Source: Pseudoxanthomonas spadix (GTDB lineage Bacteria; Pseudomonadota; Gammaproteobacteria; Xanthomonadales; Xanthomonadaceae). Taken from it: DNA of 64,000 nt. Both the position numbers and the translations under genes were made by a program. The stretch's first letter is position 1. Each line of letters begins with the position of its first letter. A model generated the notes under the pieces. The model had not been told where the DNA came from. It did no database searches and saw only the letters and a list, made by a program, of their open reading frames with translations. Of this stretch, positions 1 to 8,608 are shown piece by piece. The stretch spans positions 202,102-266,101 of the forward strand of contig NZ_RDQN01000005.1 of NCBI RefSeq assembly GCF_003703395.1, in the 5' to 3' direction.

Positions 1-63
1 GGTTTGGCAGGCGAGCGATGCTAGGCCTGTTTCCAAGCGGCTTGAAAGGATGGGGGGTTATGG

Positions 64-99
64 GCTTATGCCGCGCGCTTATTTCGCTGATGCATAAGC
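64..99. promoter_or_regulatory. Inverted repeat upstream of cysD, possible operator
   Basis: A perfect 7-base inverted repeat, GCTTATG at 64-70 and CATAAGC at 93-99, lies about 90 bases before the cysD start. TTATG also repeats directly at 58-62 and 66-70. In gammaproteobacteria cysDN operons are commonly activated by CysB under sulfur limitation, so this could be a CysB site. That is inference from position; I do not see a diagnostic CysB consensus. Confidence 0.25.
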
Positions 100-187
100 G
101 ATGCCACACTGCCGTTTCCGCCAGCAGGGCGCGGCTGAAGCGCCGCCCGCCTGCCGCCGGAGGTTCCCTTCGTCCGTGCGCCATCCA

Positions 188-1099
188 ATGACCGTTGCTG
201 TTTCCCTGTCCCATCTTGACCGGCTCGAAGCCGAAAGCATCCACATCCTGCGCGAGGTCGCCGCGGCATTCCGCAACCCGGTGCTGCTGTATTCGGTGGG
301 CAAGGACAGCTCGGTGCTGCTGCACCTGCTGCTCAAGGCCTTTGCCCCGGCGCCACCGCCGATCCCGCTGCTGCACGTGGATACGCGCTGGAAGTTCCGC
401 GAGATGATCGCCTTCCGCGACCGGCGCGCCGCCGAGACCGGCGTGGACCTGCGCGTGCACATCAACCCGGATGGCATCGCCCAGGACATCGGCCCGTTCA
501 CCCACGGCGCCACGGTCCACACCGACATCATGAAGACCCAGGGCCTGAAGCAGGCGCTGGAGCAGTACAGGTTCGACGCGGCCATCGGTGGTGCGCGCCG
601 CGACGAGGAAAAATCGCGCGCCAAGGAACGGGTGTTCTCGTTCCGCAACGAGCGCCACCGCTGGGACCCCAAGAACCAGCGCCCGGAACTGTGGAACCTG
701 TACAACGCGCGCATCCACAGCGGCCAGAGCGTGCGTGCCTTCCCCTTGAGCAACTGGACCGAGCTGGACATCTGGCTCTACATCTACCGCGAACGGATTC
801 CGGTGGTGCCGCTGTATTTGGCCGCCGAGCGGCCGGTGGTCGAGCGCGACGGTGCGCTGATCATGGTCGACGACGAGCGCCTGCCGCTGAAGGACGGCGA
901 GGTGCCGATGATGAAGTCAGTGCGCTTTCGCACGCTGGGCTGCTATCCGCTGACCGGCGCGGTGGAATCCAGCGCCGATACGCTGGAGAAGATCATTGCC
1001 GAGATGCTGGTGGCCACCACCTCCGAGCGCCAGGGCCGGGTGATCGACCAGGATCCGGGCGCGTCGATGGAGCAGAAGAAGCTGGAAGGGTATTTCTGA
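188..1099 (+). CDS. cysD: Sulfate adenylyltransferase subunit 2
   Basis: Catalytic small subunit of ATP sulfurylase, which makes adenosine 5'-phosphosulfate from sulfate and ATP in the cytoplasm. The 303-residue product has the PP-loop motif SVGKDSS at residues 36-42 and the family block [11 protein letters not shown], and matches the usual CysD length (about 300). I use the ATG at 188 because CysD proteins begin just before the conserved LEAESIHI block; the in-frame extension back to 101 has no family counterpart. The stop overlaps the cysNC start (TGATG), so the two are translationally coupled, as expected for a GTPase-driven heterodimer. Confidence 0.96.
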   Translation: MTVAVSLSHLDRLEAESIHILREVAAAFRNPVLLYSVGKDSSVLLHLLLKAFAPAPPPIPLLHVDTRWKFREMIAFRDRRAAETGVDLRVHINPDGIAQDIGPFTHGATVHTDIMKTQGLKQALEQYRFDAAIGGARRDEEKSRAKERVFSFRNERHRWDPKNQRPELWNLYNARIHSGQSVRAFPLSNWTELDIWLYIYRERIPVVPLYLAAERPVVERDGALIMVDDERLPLKDGEVPMMKSVRFRTLGCYPLTGAVESSADTLEKIIAEMLVATTSERQGRVIDQDPGASMEQKKLEGYF

Positions 1100-2985
1100 T
1101 GGATGGGCAGAGGCAGGTAAACACCGACATCGCCGCGTACCTGAAACAGCACGAAGCCAAGCCGCTGCTGCGCTTGATCACCTGCGGCAGCGTGGACGAT
1201 GGCAAGAGCACCCTGATCGGCCGGTTGCTGTATGACAGCAAGCGCCTGTTCGACGACCAGCTGGCGGCGTTGGAAAGCGACAGCCGCCGTCATGGCACGC
1301 AAGGGGCGGGCATCGATTACGCGCTGCTGCTCGATGGCCTGGCCGCCGAGCGTGAGCAGGGCATCACCATCGACGTGGCCTACCGCTACTTCGATACCGA
1401 CCGGCGCAAGTACATCGTCGCCGACTGCCCCGGCCACGAGCAGTACACCCGCAACATGGCCACCGGTGCCTCCACCGCGCAGGTGGCGGTGGTGCTGGTG
1501 GACGCGCGCAAGGGCCTGCTGACCCAGACCCGCCGGCACAGCTACATCGTCTCGCTGCTGGGCATCGGCCAGGTGGTGCTGGCGGTGAACAAGATGGACC
1601 TGGTCGGCTTTGACCAGGGCGTGTTCGAGCGCATCGCAGGCGACTATCGCGCGCTGGCCGCGCAGCTGGGCATCGCTCGGGTGCAGTGCATCCCGCTGTC
1701 GGCACTGGAAGGCGACAACCTCTCCAGCCGCTCGCCCAACACCCCCTGGTATGCCGGCCCCAGCCTGCTCGAACACCTGGATACCTTGCCGCTGGACAGC
1801 GCCGATGTCGCCGGCGGCCTGCGCCTGCCGGTGCAGTACGTCAATCGGCCGCACCAGCATTTCCGCGGCTTCGCCGGCACGATCGCAGCCGGCCAGGTGC
1901 GCCCGGGCGATGTGGTGGTGGTGCTGCCTTCGGCGCGGCGCTCGACTGTGGCCAGCGTGCGCGATGCCAACGGCCAGGTGCCAGTGGCCCGCGCCGGCCA
2001 GGCCGTCACCCTCACCCTGGACGATGAGATCGACATCAGCCGCGGCGATGTGATTGCCGCTGCCGGCGACCCGCCGGAAGTGTCCGACCAGTTCGCCGCG
2101 CACGTGCTGTGGATGGACGATGCCCCGCTGCTGCCGGGCCGTCCGTACTGGTTGCAGATCGGCACGCGCACCGTGTCGGCCAGCATCAGCGAGATCAAGC
2201 ACCGCATCGACGTCAACACCCAGCAGGCCATGGCCGCCAAGCGCCTGGCGCTCAACGAAGTGGGCGTGTGCAACCTGTCGCTGGACGAGCCGATCGCCTT
2301 CGAGCCCTACGCCCGCAACCGCACCCTGGGCGGCTTCATCCTGATCGACCGCCAGACCAATGCCACCGTCGGCGCCGGCACGCTGGACTTCGCCCTGCGC
2401 CGCGCCGGCAACGTGCACTGGCAGCACCTGGACGTGGACAGGGCCGCGCGCGCACGGATCAAGGGCCAGGCCCCGCGCGTGCTGTGGTTCACCGGCCTGT
2501 CCGGCGCCGGCAAGTCCACCATCGCCAACCTGGTCGAAAAGCGCCTGCACGCGCTGGGCTACCACACCTTCATCCTCGACGGCGACAACGTGCGCCATGG
2601 CCTGAACCGCGACCTGGGGTTCACCGACGCCGACCGGGTGGAGAACATCCGCCGGGTGGTGGAAGTGGCCAGGCTGATGACCGACGCCGGCTTGATCGTG
2701 CTGGTGAGCTTCATTTCCCCGTTCCGTGCCGAGCGGCAGATGGCGCGCGAGCGCTTCGCGCCGGGCGAGTTCATCGAGGTCTTCGTCGACGTGCCGCTGG
2801 CCGTGGCCGAGGCGCGCGACGTCAAGGGGCTGTACGCCAAGGCGCGCGCCGGCCAGATCCCCAACTTCACCGGCATCGACTCGCCCTATGAAGCGCCGCA
2901 GGCACCGGAGCTGCACCTGCTGGCGGCCCAGGAGTCGACCGAGCAACTGGTCGCGCGGGTGCTGGCAGCGCTGGGACTGGACTGA
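1099..2985 (+). CDS. cysNC: Bifunctional sulfate adenylyltransferase subunit 1 / adenylylsulfate kinase
   Basis: 628-residue fusion. The N-terminal CysN GTPase drives APS synthesis with CysD: P-loop GSVDDGKS at residues 30-37, G3 motif DCPGHEQ near 109-115, G4 motif NKMD near 164, then the elongation-factor-like beta domains. The C-terminal APS kinase (CysC) makes PAPS: P-loop GLSGAGKS from about 466, and the [10 protein letters not shown] block of this kinase. The fused form is common in Xanthomonadaceae and pseudomonads. The ATG at 1099 overlaps the cysD stop; the much longer upstream extension of this frame lies inside cysD and is not coding. Confidence 0.96.
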   Translation: MDGQRQVNTDIAAYLKQHEAKPLLRLITCGSVDDGKSTLIGRLLYDSKRLFDDQLAALESDSRRHGTQGAGIDYALLLDGLAAEREQGITIDVAYRYFDTDRRKYIVADCPGHEQYTRNMATGASTAQVAVVLVDARKGLLTQTRRHSYIVSLLGIGQVVLAVNKMDLVGFDQGVFERIAGDYRALAAQLGIARVQCIPLSALEGDNLSSRSPNTPWYAGPSLLEHLDTLPLDSADVAGGLRLPVQYVNRPHQHFRGFAGTIAAGQVRPGDVVVVLPSARRSTVASVRDANGQVPVARAGQAVTLTLDDEIDISRGDVIAAAGDPPEVSDQFAAHVLWMDDAPLLPGRPYWLQIGTRTVSASISEIKHRIDVNTQQAMAAKRLALNEVGVCNLSLDEPIAFEPYARNRTLGGFILIDRQTNATVGAGTLDFALRRAGNVHWQHLDVDRAARARIKGQAPRVLWFTGLSGAGKSTIANLVEKRLHALGYHTFILDGDNVRHGLNRDLGFTDADRVENIRRVVEVARLMTDAGLIVLVSFISPFRAERQMARERFAPGEFIEVFVDVPLAVAEARDVKGLYAKARAGQIPNFTGIDSPYEAPQAPELHLLAAQESTEQLVARVLAALGLD

Positions 2986-2998
2986 TTCGGCGCGCGGT

Positions 2999-3048
2999 GT
3001 GGATGTGGGAGCCGCTTCAGCGGCGATGGCGCTTTATCGGGAGAGCCC
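2999..3048. repeat. REP-like dispersed palindrome
   Basis: A short palindrome of the type GAGCCGCTTCAGCGGCGATG lies in the gap between cysNC and the acetyltransferase gene. Elements of this appearance are scattered between genes in Xanthomonadaceae. It may fold in the 3' region of the cys transcript, but there is no T-run that would make it a standard terminator. Confidence 0.5.
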
Positions 3049-3141
3049 CCCTGCCAAGGCGGCCACAAAAGCCTGACCCGGATCTCGCCCCGCGCACGTT
3101 GCGGCACACTGCGCTCTGGTCCCGCACCAGGCCAACTTCGC

Positions 3142-3717
3142 ATGCACAGCATCCCCCATCTTGACCCCAACCACGGCGCGGCGCGCGGGCACGGCCTGCG
3201 CCTGCAGGGCCAGGGTCTGGTCCTGCGCCGCTGGCGCCCCGATGATCTGGAGGCTCTGCTGCGCCATGCCGACGATGAACGGGTCGCGGCCGGATTGAGC
3301 GACCGTTTTCCCTCGCCCTACACGCGCCAGGACGCGGAGCGATTCCTGTCCGGCCACGTGGTCGATCTGGCCGATCCGGTGCTGGCGATCGAACTGGACG
3401 CGCAGGCCTGCGGCGGCATCGCCGCGCGCGTGGGTCGCGGTGAACGCCGGCACAGCGCCGAGCTGGGCTACTGGCTCGGGCGCGCGCACTGGGGCCAGGG
3501 CGTGATGAGCCGGGTGGTTGCCTTGTACGTGCCGTGGGTGATGGCTGAACTGGGCCTCTATCGAGTGAGCGCGCAGGTGCTGGACAGCAATCCGGCCTCG
3601 GCACAGGTCCTGCTCAAGAACGGCTTCGTCGAAGAAGGCAGGCTGCGCTGCGCGGTGGTCAAGCATGGCCGCGTGCATGATCTGCGCAGCTTCGCCCGGG
3701 TGGCGCCGCCGGGGTGA
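3142..3717 (+). CDS. GNAT family N-acetyltransferase (RimJ/RimL-like)
   Basis: 191 residues. The opening LVLRRWRPDDLEAL and the ELGYWLGRAHWGQGVMSRVV segment (acetyl-CoA binding motif A; RxxGxG-like loop as HWGQGV) are typical of the Acetyltransf_3 / RimJ-RimL subfamily, which acetylates N-terminal amines of proteins or small amines. The late block SAQVLLKNGFVEEGRLR is the usual C-terminal motif B. The substrate cannot be told from sequence. It stands alone after the cys operon. Confidence 0.88.
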   Translation: MHSIPHLDPNHGAARGHGLRLQGQGLVLRRWRPDDLEALLRHADDERVAAGLSDRFPSPYTRQDAERFLSGHVVDLADPVLAIELDAQACGGIAARVGRGERRHSAELGYWLGRAHWGQGVMSRVVALYVPWVMAELGLYRVSAQVLDSNPASAQVLLKNGFVEEGRLRCAVVKHGRVHDLRSFARVAPPG

Positions 3718-3818
3718 GTGCACCGCGGCGCAGGCGCGGCGGTGGGTTCGGGTAAGGTGTAGGGGACAGGCGCGTGTGGCCTGTGTCCCCCCCTTTCAAT
3801 GCTACGGAGCCACCGCCG

Positions 3819-5258
3819 GTGGAAAAACTTGTCTCGACCCTCAACAGCGTCATCTGGAGCCCGGCGCTGGTTTATCTGTGCCTGGGTGCCGGCCTGTATT
3901 TCTCGGTGCGCACCCGCTTCATGCAGGTGCGCGGTTTTGCCGAGATGATCCGGTTGATGTTCAGGGGCCAGTCCTCGGCCTCGGGCGTGTCCTCGTTCCA
4001 GGCGCTGGCCATGTCGCTGTCTGGGCGCGTGGGCACCGGTAATATCGCCGGGGTGGCCACGGCGATCGCCTTCGGCGGCCCCGGCGCGGTGTTCTGGATG
4101 TGGGTGGTGGCCTTCCTGGGGGCCTCGACGGCGTATGTGGAATCCACCCTGGGCCAGATCTACAAGGAGCGCGACCCTTCCGGCCAGTACCGCGGCGGCC
4201 CGGCCTACTACATCGAAAAGGCGATGGGCCAGAAGTGGTACGCCTGGATCTTCGCCATCGTCATGGTGATCGCCTCGGGGCTGCTGCTGCCGGGCGTGCA
4301 GGCCAACAGCATCGCCCAGGGCATGAACACCGCCTGGGGTGTGCCGACCTGGGTGAGCGCGCTGGTCGTGGCGGTGGCGCTGGGCTTCATCATCTTCGGC
4401 GGAGTCAGGCGCATCGCGCGCTTTGCCGAGTTCGTGGTGCCGTTCATGGCGGTGGGCTACATCCTGATGGCGCTGTACGTGATGGCCACCGACGTGGGCC
4501 AGGTGCCGGTGGTGTTCAGCCTGATCGTCAAGAGCGCCTTCGGCATGCAGGCCGGCTTCGGCGCGGTGCTTGGCCTGGCGGTGCAGTGGGGGGTCAAGCG
4601 CGGCATCTATTCCAACGAGGCCGGGCAGGGCACCGGCCCGCATGCGGCGGCCGCGGCCGAGGCCTCGCACCCGGCCAAGCAGGGTTACGTGCAGGCGTTC
4701 TCGGTCTACGTGGACACCCTGCTGGTGTGCTCGGCCACCGCGTTCCTGATCCTCTCCACCGGCATGTACAACGTGGAGAACCCGGCTGGTGGCTTCCTCT
4801 ACCACGGGCTGCCCGGTACGGAAGTCGGGCCGTCCTACACCCAGGCCGCGGTGGAATCGGTGCTGCCCGGCTGGGGCGCCGGTTTCGTGGCGATCGCGCT
4901 GCTGTTCTTCGCCTTCACCACCATCGTCGCCTACTACTACATGGCCGAAACCAACATCGCCTACATGAACCGCACGGTGCACCGTCCGTGGCTGATCCAT
5001 GCGCTGCGTCTGGCGCAGATGGCGGCAGTGGCCTACGGCTCGGTGCGCAGTGCGCAGCTGGCCTGGGGCTTGGGCGACATTGGCGTGGGTCTGCTGGCCT
5101 GGCTGAACATCATCGCGATCCTGATCCTGCAGCGGCCGGCCCTGATCGCGCTGCGCGATTACGAGCAACAGAAGAAGGCCGGGCTGGACCCGGTGTTCGA
5201 CCCCGCAAAGCTGGGCATCCAACATGCGCAGCTGTGGAACGAGAACAAGGCGCCCTGA
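3819..5258 (+). CDS. Alanine/glycine:cation symporter (AGCS family)
   Basis: Inner-membrane sodium:amino-acid symporter, 479 residues, with about 10-11 hydrophobic segments. Family signatures are GTGNIAGVA in the first third and SNEAGQGTGPHAAAAA in the middle. I use the GTG at 3819, which has an ACGGAG Shine-Dalgarno-like stretch just upstream and begins at EKLVSTLNSVIWSPAL, where family members begin; an earlier in-frame GTG at 3774 adds 15 unlikely residues. The stop lies three bases before the RNA methyltransferase gene, so the two are probably cotranscribed. Confidence 0.93.
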   Translation: MEKLVSTLNSVIWSPALVYLCLGAGLYFSVRTRFMQVRGFAEMIRLMFRGQSSASGVSSFQALAMSLSGRVGTGNIAGVATAIAFGGPGAVFWMWVVAFLGASTAYVESTLGQIYKERDPSGQYRGGPAYYIEKAMGQKWYAWIFAIVMVIASGLLLPGVQANSIAQGMNTAWGVPTWVSALVVAVALGFIIFGGVRRIARFAEFVVPFMAVGYILMALYVMATDVGQVPVVFSLIVKSAFGMQAGFGAVLGLAVQWGVKRGIYSNEAGQGTGPHAAAAAEASHPAKQGYVQAFSVYVDTLLVCSATAFLILSTGMYNVENPAGGFLYHGLPGTEVGPSYTQAAVESVLPGWGAGFVAIALLFFAFTTIVAYYYMAETNIAYMNRTVHRPWLIHALRLAQMAAVAYGSVRSAQLAWGLGDIGVGLLAWLNIIAILILQRPALIALRDYEQQKKAGLDPVFDPAKLGIQHAQLWNENKAP

Positions 5259-5261
5259 GCA

Positions 5262-6143
5262 ATGGCTGGACCCTGGCAGAAACTTCCCCCGCGTCGCCAA
5301 GCCGGCGTGCGTGCGCCGCGTGAACATGCTTCCGGCGAGCACGCCCCGCGCGATGCCGCAGTGGATGGCGCTGAAAGTCCGTACACGCAGGCGCCGCCGC
5401 GTCCTTCGCGTCGTGGCGAAGAAGTCCGGCTGTACGGCCTCAATGCCGTGCGGGCGCTGTTCGAATCGCGCCCCGAGGCGCTGCGCAAGCTGTACCTGAG
5501 CCAGGCCCGCGTGCCCGCGCTCAAGCCGATCCTGGCCTGGTGCGTGGCCAACCGTGTCGGTTATCGGGTGGTGGAAGAAGCCGACCTGCACAAGCTGGCC
5601 GCCAGCGCGCACCACGAAGGGGTGGTCGCCGAGGTGCTGCGGCGTGCGCCGGTGTCGCTGGCCGACTGGATCGGTGCGCTTCCGGCTGGCCCGGCACTGG
5701 CGCTGTGGCTGGATGGGGTGGGCAATCCGCACAATTTCGGCGCGATCCTGCGCTCGGCCGCGCACTTCGGCGTGGCCGGCCTGCTGCTGCCGCAGGATTG
5801 GCCGCTGGCATTGTCCGGCGCCGCCGCACGCGTGGCCGAAGGCGGTGCCGAAGCGGTGACCCTGGTCCAGGCCGGCGACAGTGCCACGGCCTTCGCACAG
5901 CTGCGCGCGGCCGGCTTCAGCCTGGCCGCCACGCTGGTGCAGGGCGGCGAAGATCTGTTTGCGACCAGGCTCCCGCAGCGCCTGGTCTACGTGCTGGGCG
6001 CCGAGGGCCAGGGCATGGACCGCGACCTGGCTGGCCAATGCGATCTGGCCCTGTCCATCCCCGGCAGCGGCCGGGTCGAGAGCCTCAACGTCGCCGCGGC
6101 CACCGCGGTGCTGCTGGCGCAGTGGGCGGGCCATCGCGCCTAG
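5262..6143 (+). CDS. TrmH/SpoU-family RNA 2'-O-methyltransferase
   Basis: 293 residues. Residues 1-50 are a charged, disordered extension; then comes a substrate-binding domain (RLYGLNAVRALFESRP) and a C-terminal SPOUT domain with the three trefoil-knot motifs NPHNFGAILRSA, LGAEGQGM and SIPGSGRVESLNVAAA. These bind S-adenosylmethionine and supply the catalytic Arg/Asn. The arrangement resembles RlmB (23S rRNA Gm2251) but also other TrmH homologues, so I give no symbol. The basic N-terminal tail is not part of the core fold. Confidence 0.9.
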   Translation: MAGPWQKLPPRRQAGVRAPREHASGEHAPRDAAVDGAESPYTQAPPRPSRRGEEVRLYGLNAVRALFESRPEALRKLYLSQARVPALKPILAWCVANRVGYRVVEEADLHKLAASAHHEGVVAEVLRRAPVSLADWIGALPAGPALALWLDGVGNPHNFGAILRSAAHFGVAGLLLPQDWPLALSGAAARVAEGGAEAVTLVQAGDSATAFAQLRAAGFSLAATLVQGGEDLFATRLPQRLVYVLGAEGQGMDRDLAGQCDLALSIPGSGRVESLNVAAATAVLLAQWAGHRA

Positions 6144-6176
6144 CCAAAGGCGATGGCACCGGTGAAGCCGTGGCGG

Positions 6177-6587
6177 TTACGACTGTTTTTTCAGCGAATC
6201 GCGGATCTCGCGCAGCAGCAGCACGTCTTCGGGCGTGGCGGCCGGCTTGGCTTCCTGCGTCTTCTTGAAGCGGTTGAGGGTGCGCACCACCATGAAGATG
6301 GCGAAGGCCACGATGATGAACTGGATGACCGTGTTGATGAAGCTGCCATAGGCCACCACGACCGCGGGCACTTCCTTGCCCGCCGCATCCACCGAGGCCT
6401 CCTTCAACGTGATCGCCAGCCTGGAGAAATCCACGTTGCCGACCAGCATGCCGATCGGCGGCATGATCAGGTCGTTGACCAGTGAGGTGACGATCTTGCC
6501 GAACGCGGTGCCGATCACCACACCGACGGCCAGGTCGATCACGTTGCCGCGCATGGCGAAGGTCTTGAACTCGCTCAACATGCCCAT
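6177..6587 (-). CDS. mscL: Large-conductance mechanosensitive channel
   Basis: 136 residues, the size of E. coli MscL. It is an inner-membrane pentameric channel that opens under high tension and releases solutes during hypo-osmotic shock. The highly conserved N-terminus [22 protein letters not shown] (split here: [13 protein letters not shown] then VVIGTAFGK), TM1, periplasmic loop, TM2 ([11 protein letters not shown]) and the C-terminal coil are all visible. The start at 6587 follows an AGAGGA site seven bases upstream; a second ATG lies two codons later. An in-frame extension to 6686 is not conserved. Confidence 0.96.
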   Translation of the reverse strand: MGMLSEFKTFAMRGNVIDLAVGVVIGTAFGKIVTSLVNDLIMPPIGMLVGNVDFSRLAITLKEASVDAAGKEVPAVVVAYGSFINTVIQFIIVAFAIFMVVRTLNRFKKTQEAKPAATPEDVLLLREIRDSLKKQS

Positions 6588-6648
6588 GGGCTTTCCTCTT
6601 GGATGGGGAAGTCGCTGCCAGCCTAGCGCAGCGGCATGTGGAGGCAGG

Positions 6649-7356
6649 TCAAGCGACGATGGTGCCGCGCACCTGGGCCACGCCATCGAGGCTGCCGACG
6701 AAGGTATCGCCTGGCTGCAACGCGGCCACGCCGGCCGGGGTGCCCATGAAGACCAGGTCGCCGGCCTTGAGCGCGTAGAGCCTGGACAGTTCGTGCAGGA
6801 TGTCCGGCACGTCCCAGATCATGTCGGTCAGCGGCGCGTGCTGGCGCACGCTGCCGTTGACGGTCAGGGTCACGGTCAACGACATCAGGTCGGCCACCTG
6901 CGCGGCGGGCACCAGTTCGCTGATCGGCGCCGAGTGGTCAAAACCCTTGGCCGTGTCCCAGGGCTGGCCGGCCTTTCTGGCCGCGTTCTGCAGGTCGCGA
7001 CGGGTCAGGTCCAGGCCGATGGCGTAGCCGTAGATCAGCGCGGCGGCGTCCTCCGCGGCCAGCACGCCGGGGGGTGCGTCGGCGCCCAGCGCAACCACCA
7101 GTTCCAGTTCGTGATGCAGGTCATTGGTGCCCGGCGGGTAGGGCACATCGGCATTGCCGGTGACGATCGCATCGGCCGGCTTGGCAAACAGGGTCGGCTC
7201 GCCGCGCTCGGCCTTCGAGGTCGCCACCTCCGAGCCCATCTCACGTGCGTGGTCGGCGTAATTGCGGCCCACGCAATAGATGCGGTGTACCGGAAAGGTG
7301 CCGCCACCACGGACGGGCACGCGCGCCTGCTGTGGCGCTGGAATCACATCGGACAT
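6649..7356 (-). CDS. Fumarylacetoacetate hydrolase family protein (fumarylpyruvate hydrolase-like)
   Basis: 235 residues, FAH fold, cytoplasmic. The block [14 protein letters not shown] and the metal-binding [10 protein letters not shown] (acidic ligands) are typical of small FAH-family C-C hydrolases or decarboxylases that cleave fumarylpyruvate, acylpyruvates or oxaloacetate. The C-terminal [14 protein letters not shown] loop is also conserved. The start at 7356 follows AGGA nine bases upstream. The isolated setting beside mscL gives no pathway clue. Confidence 0.88.
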   Translation of the reverse strand: MSDVIPAPQQARVPVRGGGTFPVHRIYCVGRNYADHAREMGSEVATSKAERGEPTLFAKPADAIVTGNADVPYPPGTNDLHHELELVVALGADAPPGVLAAEDAAALIYGYAIGLDLTRRDLQNAARKAGQPWDTAKGFDHSAPISELVPAAQVADLMSLTVTLTVNGSVRQHAPLTDMIWDVPDILHELSRLYALKAGDLVFMGTPAGVAALQPGDTFVGSLDGVAQVRGTIVA

Positions 7357-7412
7357 CGGGGACATTCCTGGCTGACAAGGGAATGTCAGAGTGTAATGGT
7401 CACCCACCCAAT

Positions 7413-7688
7413 TCAGTGCGAGAGCGGCAGCGCCTGCTTGCGCACGACCCGGTACTCACCTTCCACCACGTGCTGTTGCGCGGCGGGGCGCTGGCGCGGC
7501 CACAGCAGGCGATAGGCCAGGCCGGCGGCAAGCATCGTGGCACCGACAAACACGCCGAAGAACACCAGCACGCACAGCACGGCCAGACCCAGCAGGCCCA
7601 CGGCAATGCGCAGCAGCCGATGGCGGGGTTTGCGCGGGGCGAACACGGCGCGCAAGCGATGGCTGTCGAAGGAGAAGGTGCGGATCAT
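7413..7688 (-). CDS. Small inner-membrane protein of unknown function
   Basis: 91 residues: a short basic N-terminus (RAVFAPRKPRHRLLR), one long or two closely spaced hydrophobic segments (about residues 27-61) and a polar tail. I recognise no family. It starts at the ATG at 7688; the in-frame extension further upstream overlaps the Rieske gene on the other strand and is not credible. Divergent from the Rieske gene, 81 bases away. Confidence 0.6.
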   Translation of the reverse strand: MIRTFSFDSHRLRAVFAPRKPRHRLLRIAVGLLGLAVLCVLVFFGVFVGATMLAAGLAYRLLWPRQRPAAQQHVVEGEYRVVRKQALPLSH

Positions 7689-7769
7689 CGGGCTGGTGAC
7701 AGAATGTGTAGGAACCGTGACGCAGTATGGTCGCCTCTTTCGGCAGTGTGTGAAACCTTTGTTAATCCC

Positions 7770-8093
7770 ATGGATGTGATTGCCCTGGAGGCGCTGCCCG
7801 ATGGCGTCCCGGCCGAGGCCGAGGCGATGATCGAGGGCAGCGCGCAATCGCTGCTGCTGGTGCGCCAGGGCCAGCAGGTGCGCGGCTGGCTCAACGTCTG
7901 CCCGCATGCGGGGCGGCGACTGGACTGGGCGCCGGGCAAGTTCCTGCTGACCAGGACCGGTGCGCTGGTCTGCGCCGCGCATGGCGCCACCTTCGAATTA
8001 CAGGATGGACAGTGCCTGTCCGGGCCATGCCGCGGGCAGTGCCTGCAGGCGGTGGCGCTGCAGGTGCGCGATGGCCAGGTGGTATTGGGGTAG
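7770..8093 (+). CDS. Small Rieske [2Fe-2S] domain protein
   Basis: 107 residues comprising just a Rieske ferredoxin fold. The cluster ligands are visible as CPH near residue 44 and CAAH near residue 69 (CxH...CxxH). It is shorter than NirD or dioxygenase ferredoxins and lacks a partner reductase or oxygenase in the neighbourhood, so it is probably a soluble electron carrier of unknown partner. The start ATG is chosen because the protein begins just before its first strand; the frame continues upstream only as antisense of its neighbour. Confidence 0.85.
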   Translation: MDVIALEALPDGVPAEAEAMIEGSAQSLLLVRQGQQVRGWLNVCPHAGRRLDWAPGKFLLTRTGALVCAAHGATFELQDGQCLSGPCRGQCLQAVALQVRDGQVVLG

Positions 8094-8123
8094 AAGCGCA
8101 CCGGCAGCGACCGGGCGTTCCCG

Positions 8124-8187
8124 GTAGGGCGGGTCTCGACCCGCCGTCACGCTCTTGCCGGATAGCGGCGGGTCGAGACCCGCTCTA
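8124..8187. repeat. REP (SMAG-like) paired palindromes bounded by GTAG and CTAC
   Basis: Two inverted copies of a hairpin built on GGCGGGTC/GACCCGCC. The first opens with GTAG at 8124 and the second ends with CTAC at 8187, so the pair forms a larger inverted structure. This is the architecture of paired REP elements (REPIN-like) in Stenotrophomonas-type genomes. The same family occurs at 51520-51646. Confidence 0.75.
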
Positions 8188-8205
8188 CGGTTCCTGGCGC
8201 CGCGC

Positions 8206-8586
8206 TTATTCCTCGATGGTGTGGCCGGCCGCGCGCAACGCATCCAGGCCTGCGCCCAGCTGTGTCTGCTTGACCATCACGTAGTCGGTGTCGAAGGTCG
8301 ATACCGCGAAGATGCCCACCTTTGCCTCGGCCAGCGGCTGCAGCACCTGTGCCAGGATGCCGGTCAGCTCGAAGGCGAACGGTCCACGCAGCATCAGGCT
8401 GCGCCAGCCACGTTCGCACTGCACCTCCTCCGGCACGCGGCCTTCGTCGCAGACGATGGACAGTTCCTCATCGGTCCAGCTGACATGCGAGAGCGCGCCA
8501 TGCACGAACCAGTGCGGCAACGCCGATCCGGCAGGCAGGCGGCAGATCGCGAACTGGCCTTCGAGCAATTTGAGTGTCAGTGCCAT
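8206..8586 (-). CDS. ACT domain-containing protein
   Basis: 126 residues with two ACT-like halves (the second about residues 68-120: FELTGILAQVLQPLAEAKVGIFAVSTFDTDYVMV in pieces). ACT domains bind amino acids or other small effectors; proteins of this short COG3603-like type are believed to sense amino acids, with no catalytic residues. The start ATG at 8586 follows AAGGAGCGCC upstream. It lies 22 bases downstream of the SLC13 transporter gene on the same strand, so co-transcription is likely. Confidence 0.82.
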   Translation of the reverse strand: MALTLKLLEGQFAICRLPAGSALPHWFVHGALSHVSWTDEELSIVCDEGRVPEEVQCERGWRSLMLRGPFAFELTGILAQVLQPLAEAKVGIFAVSTFDTDYVMVKQTQLGAGLDALRAAGHTIEE

Positions 8587-8608
8587 GGGCGCTCCTTGCC
8601 GAGCTCGA

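Noticed and set aside
943..2946. 667-codon antisense frame over cysNC
   Set aside because: Shadow frame of a high-GC gene; His/Gln/Ala-rich with no family resemblance.
3558..6134. 858-codon antisense frame over the symporter and methyltransferase genes
   Set aside because: Shadow frame, low-complexity His/Arg-rich composition, crosses two well-supported genes.
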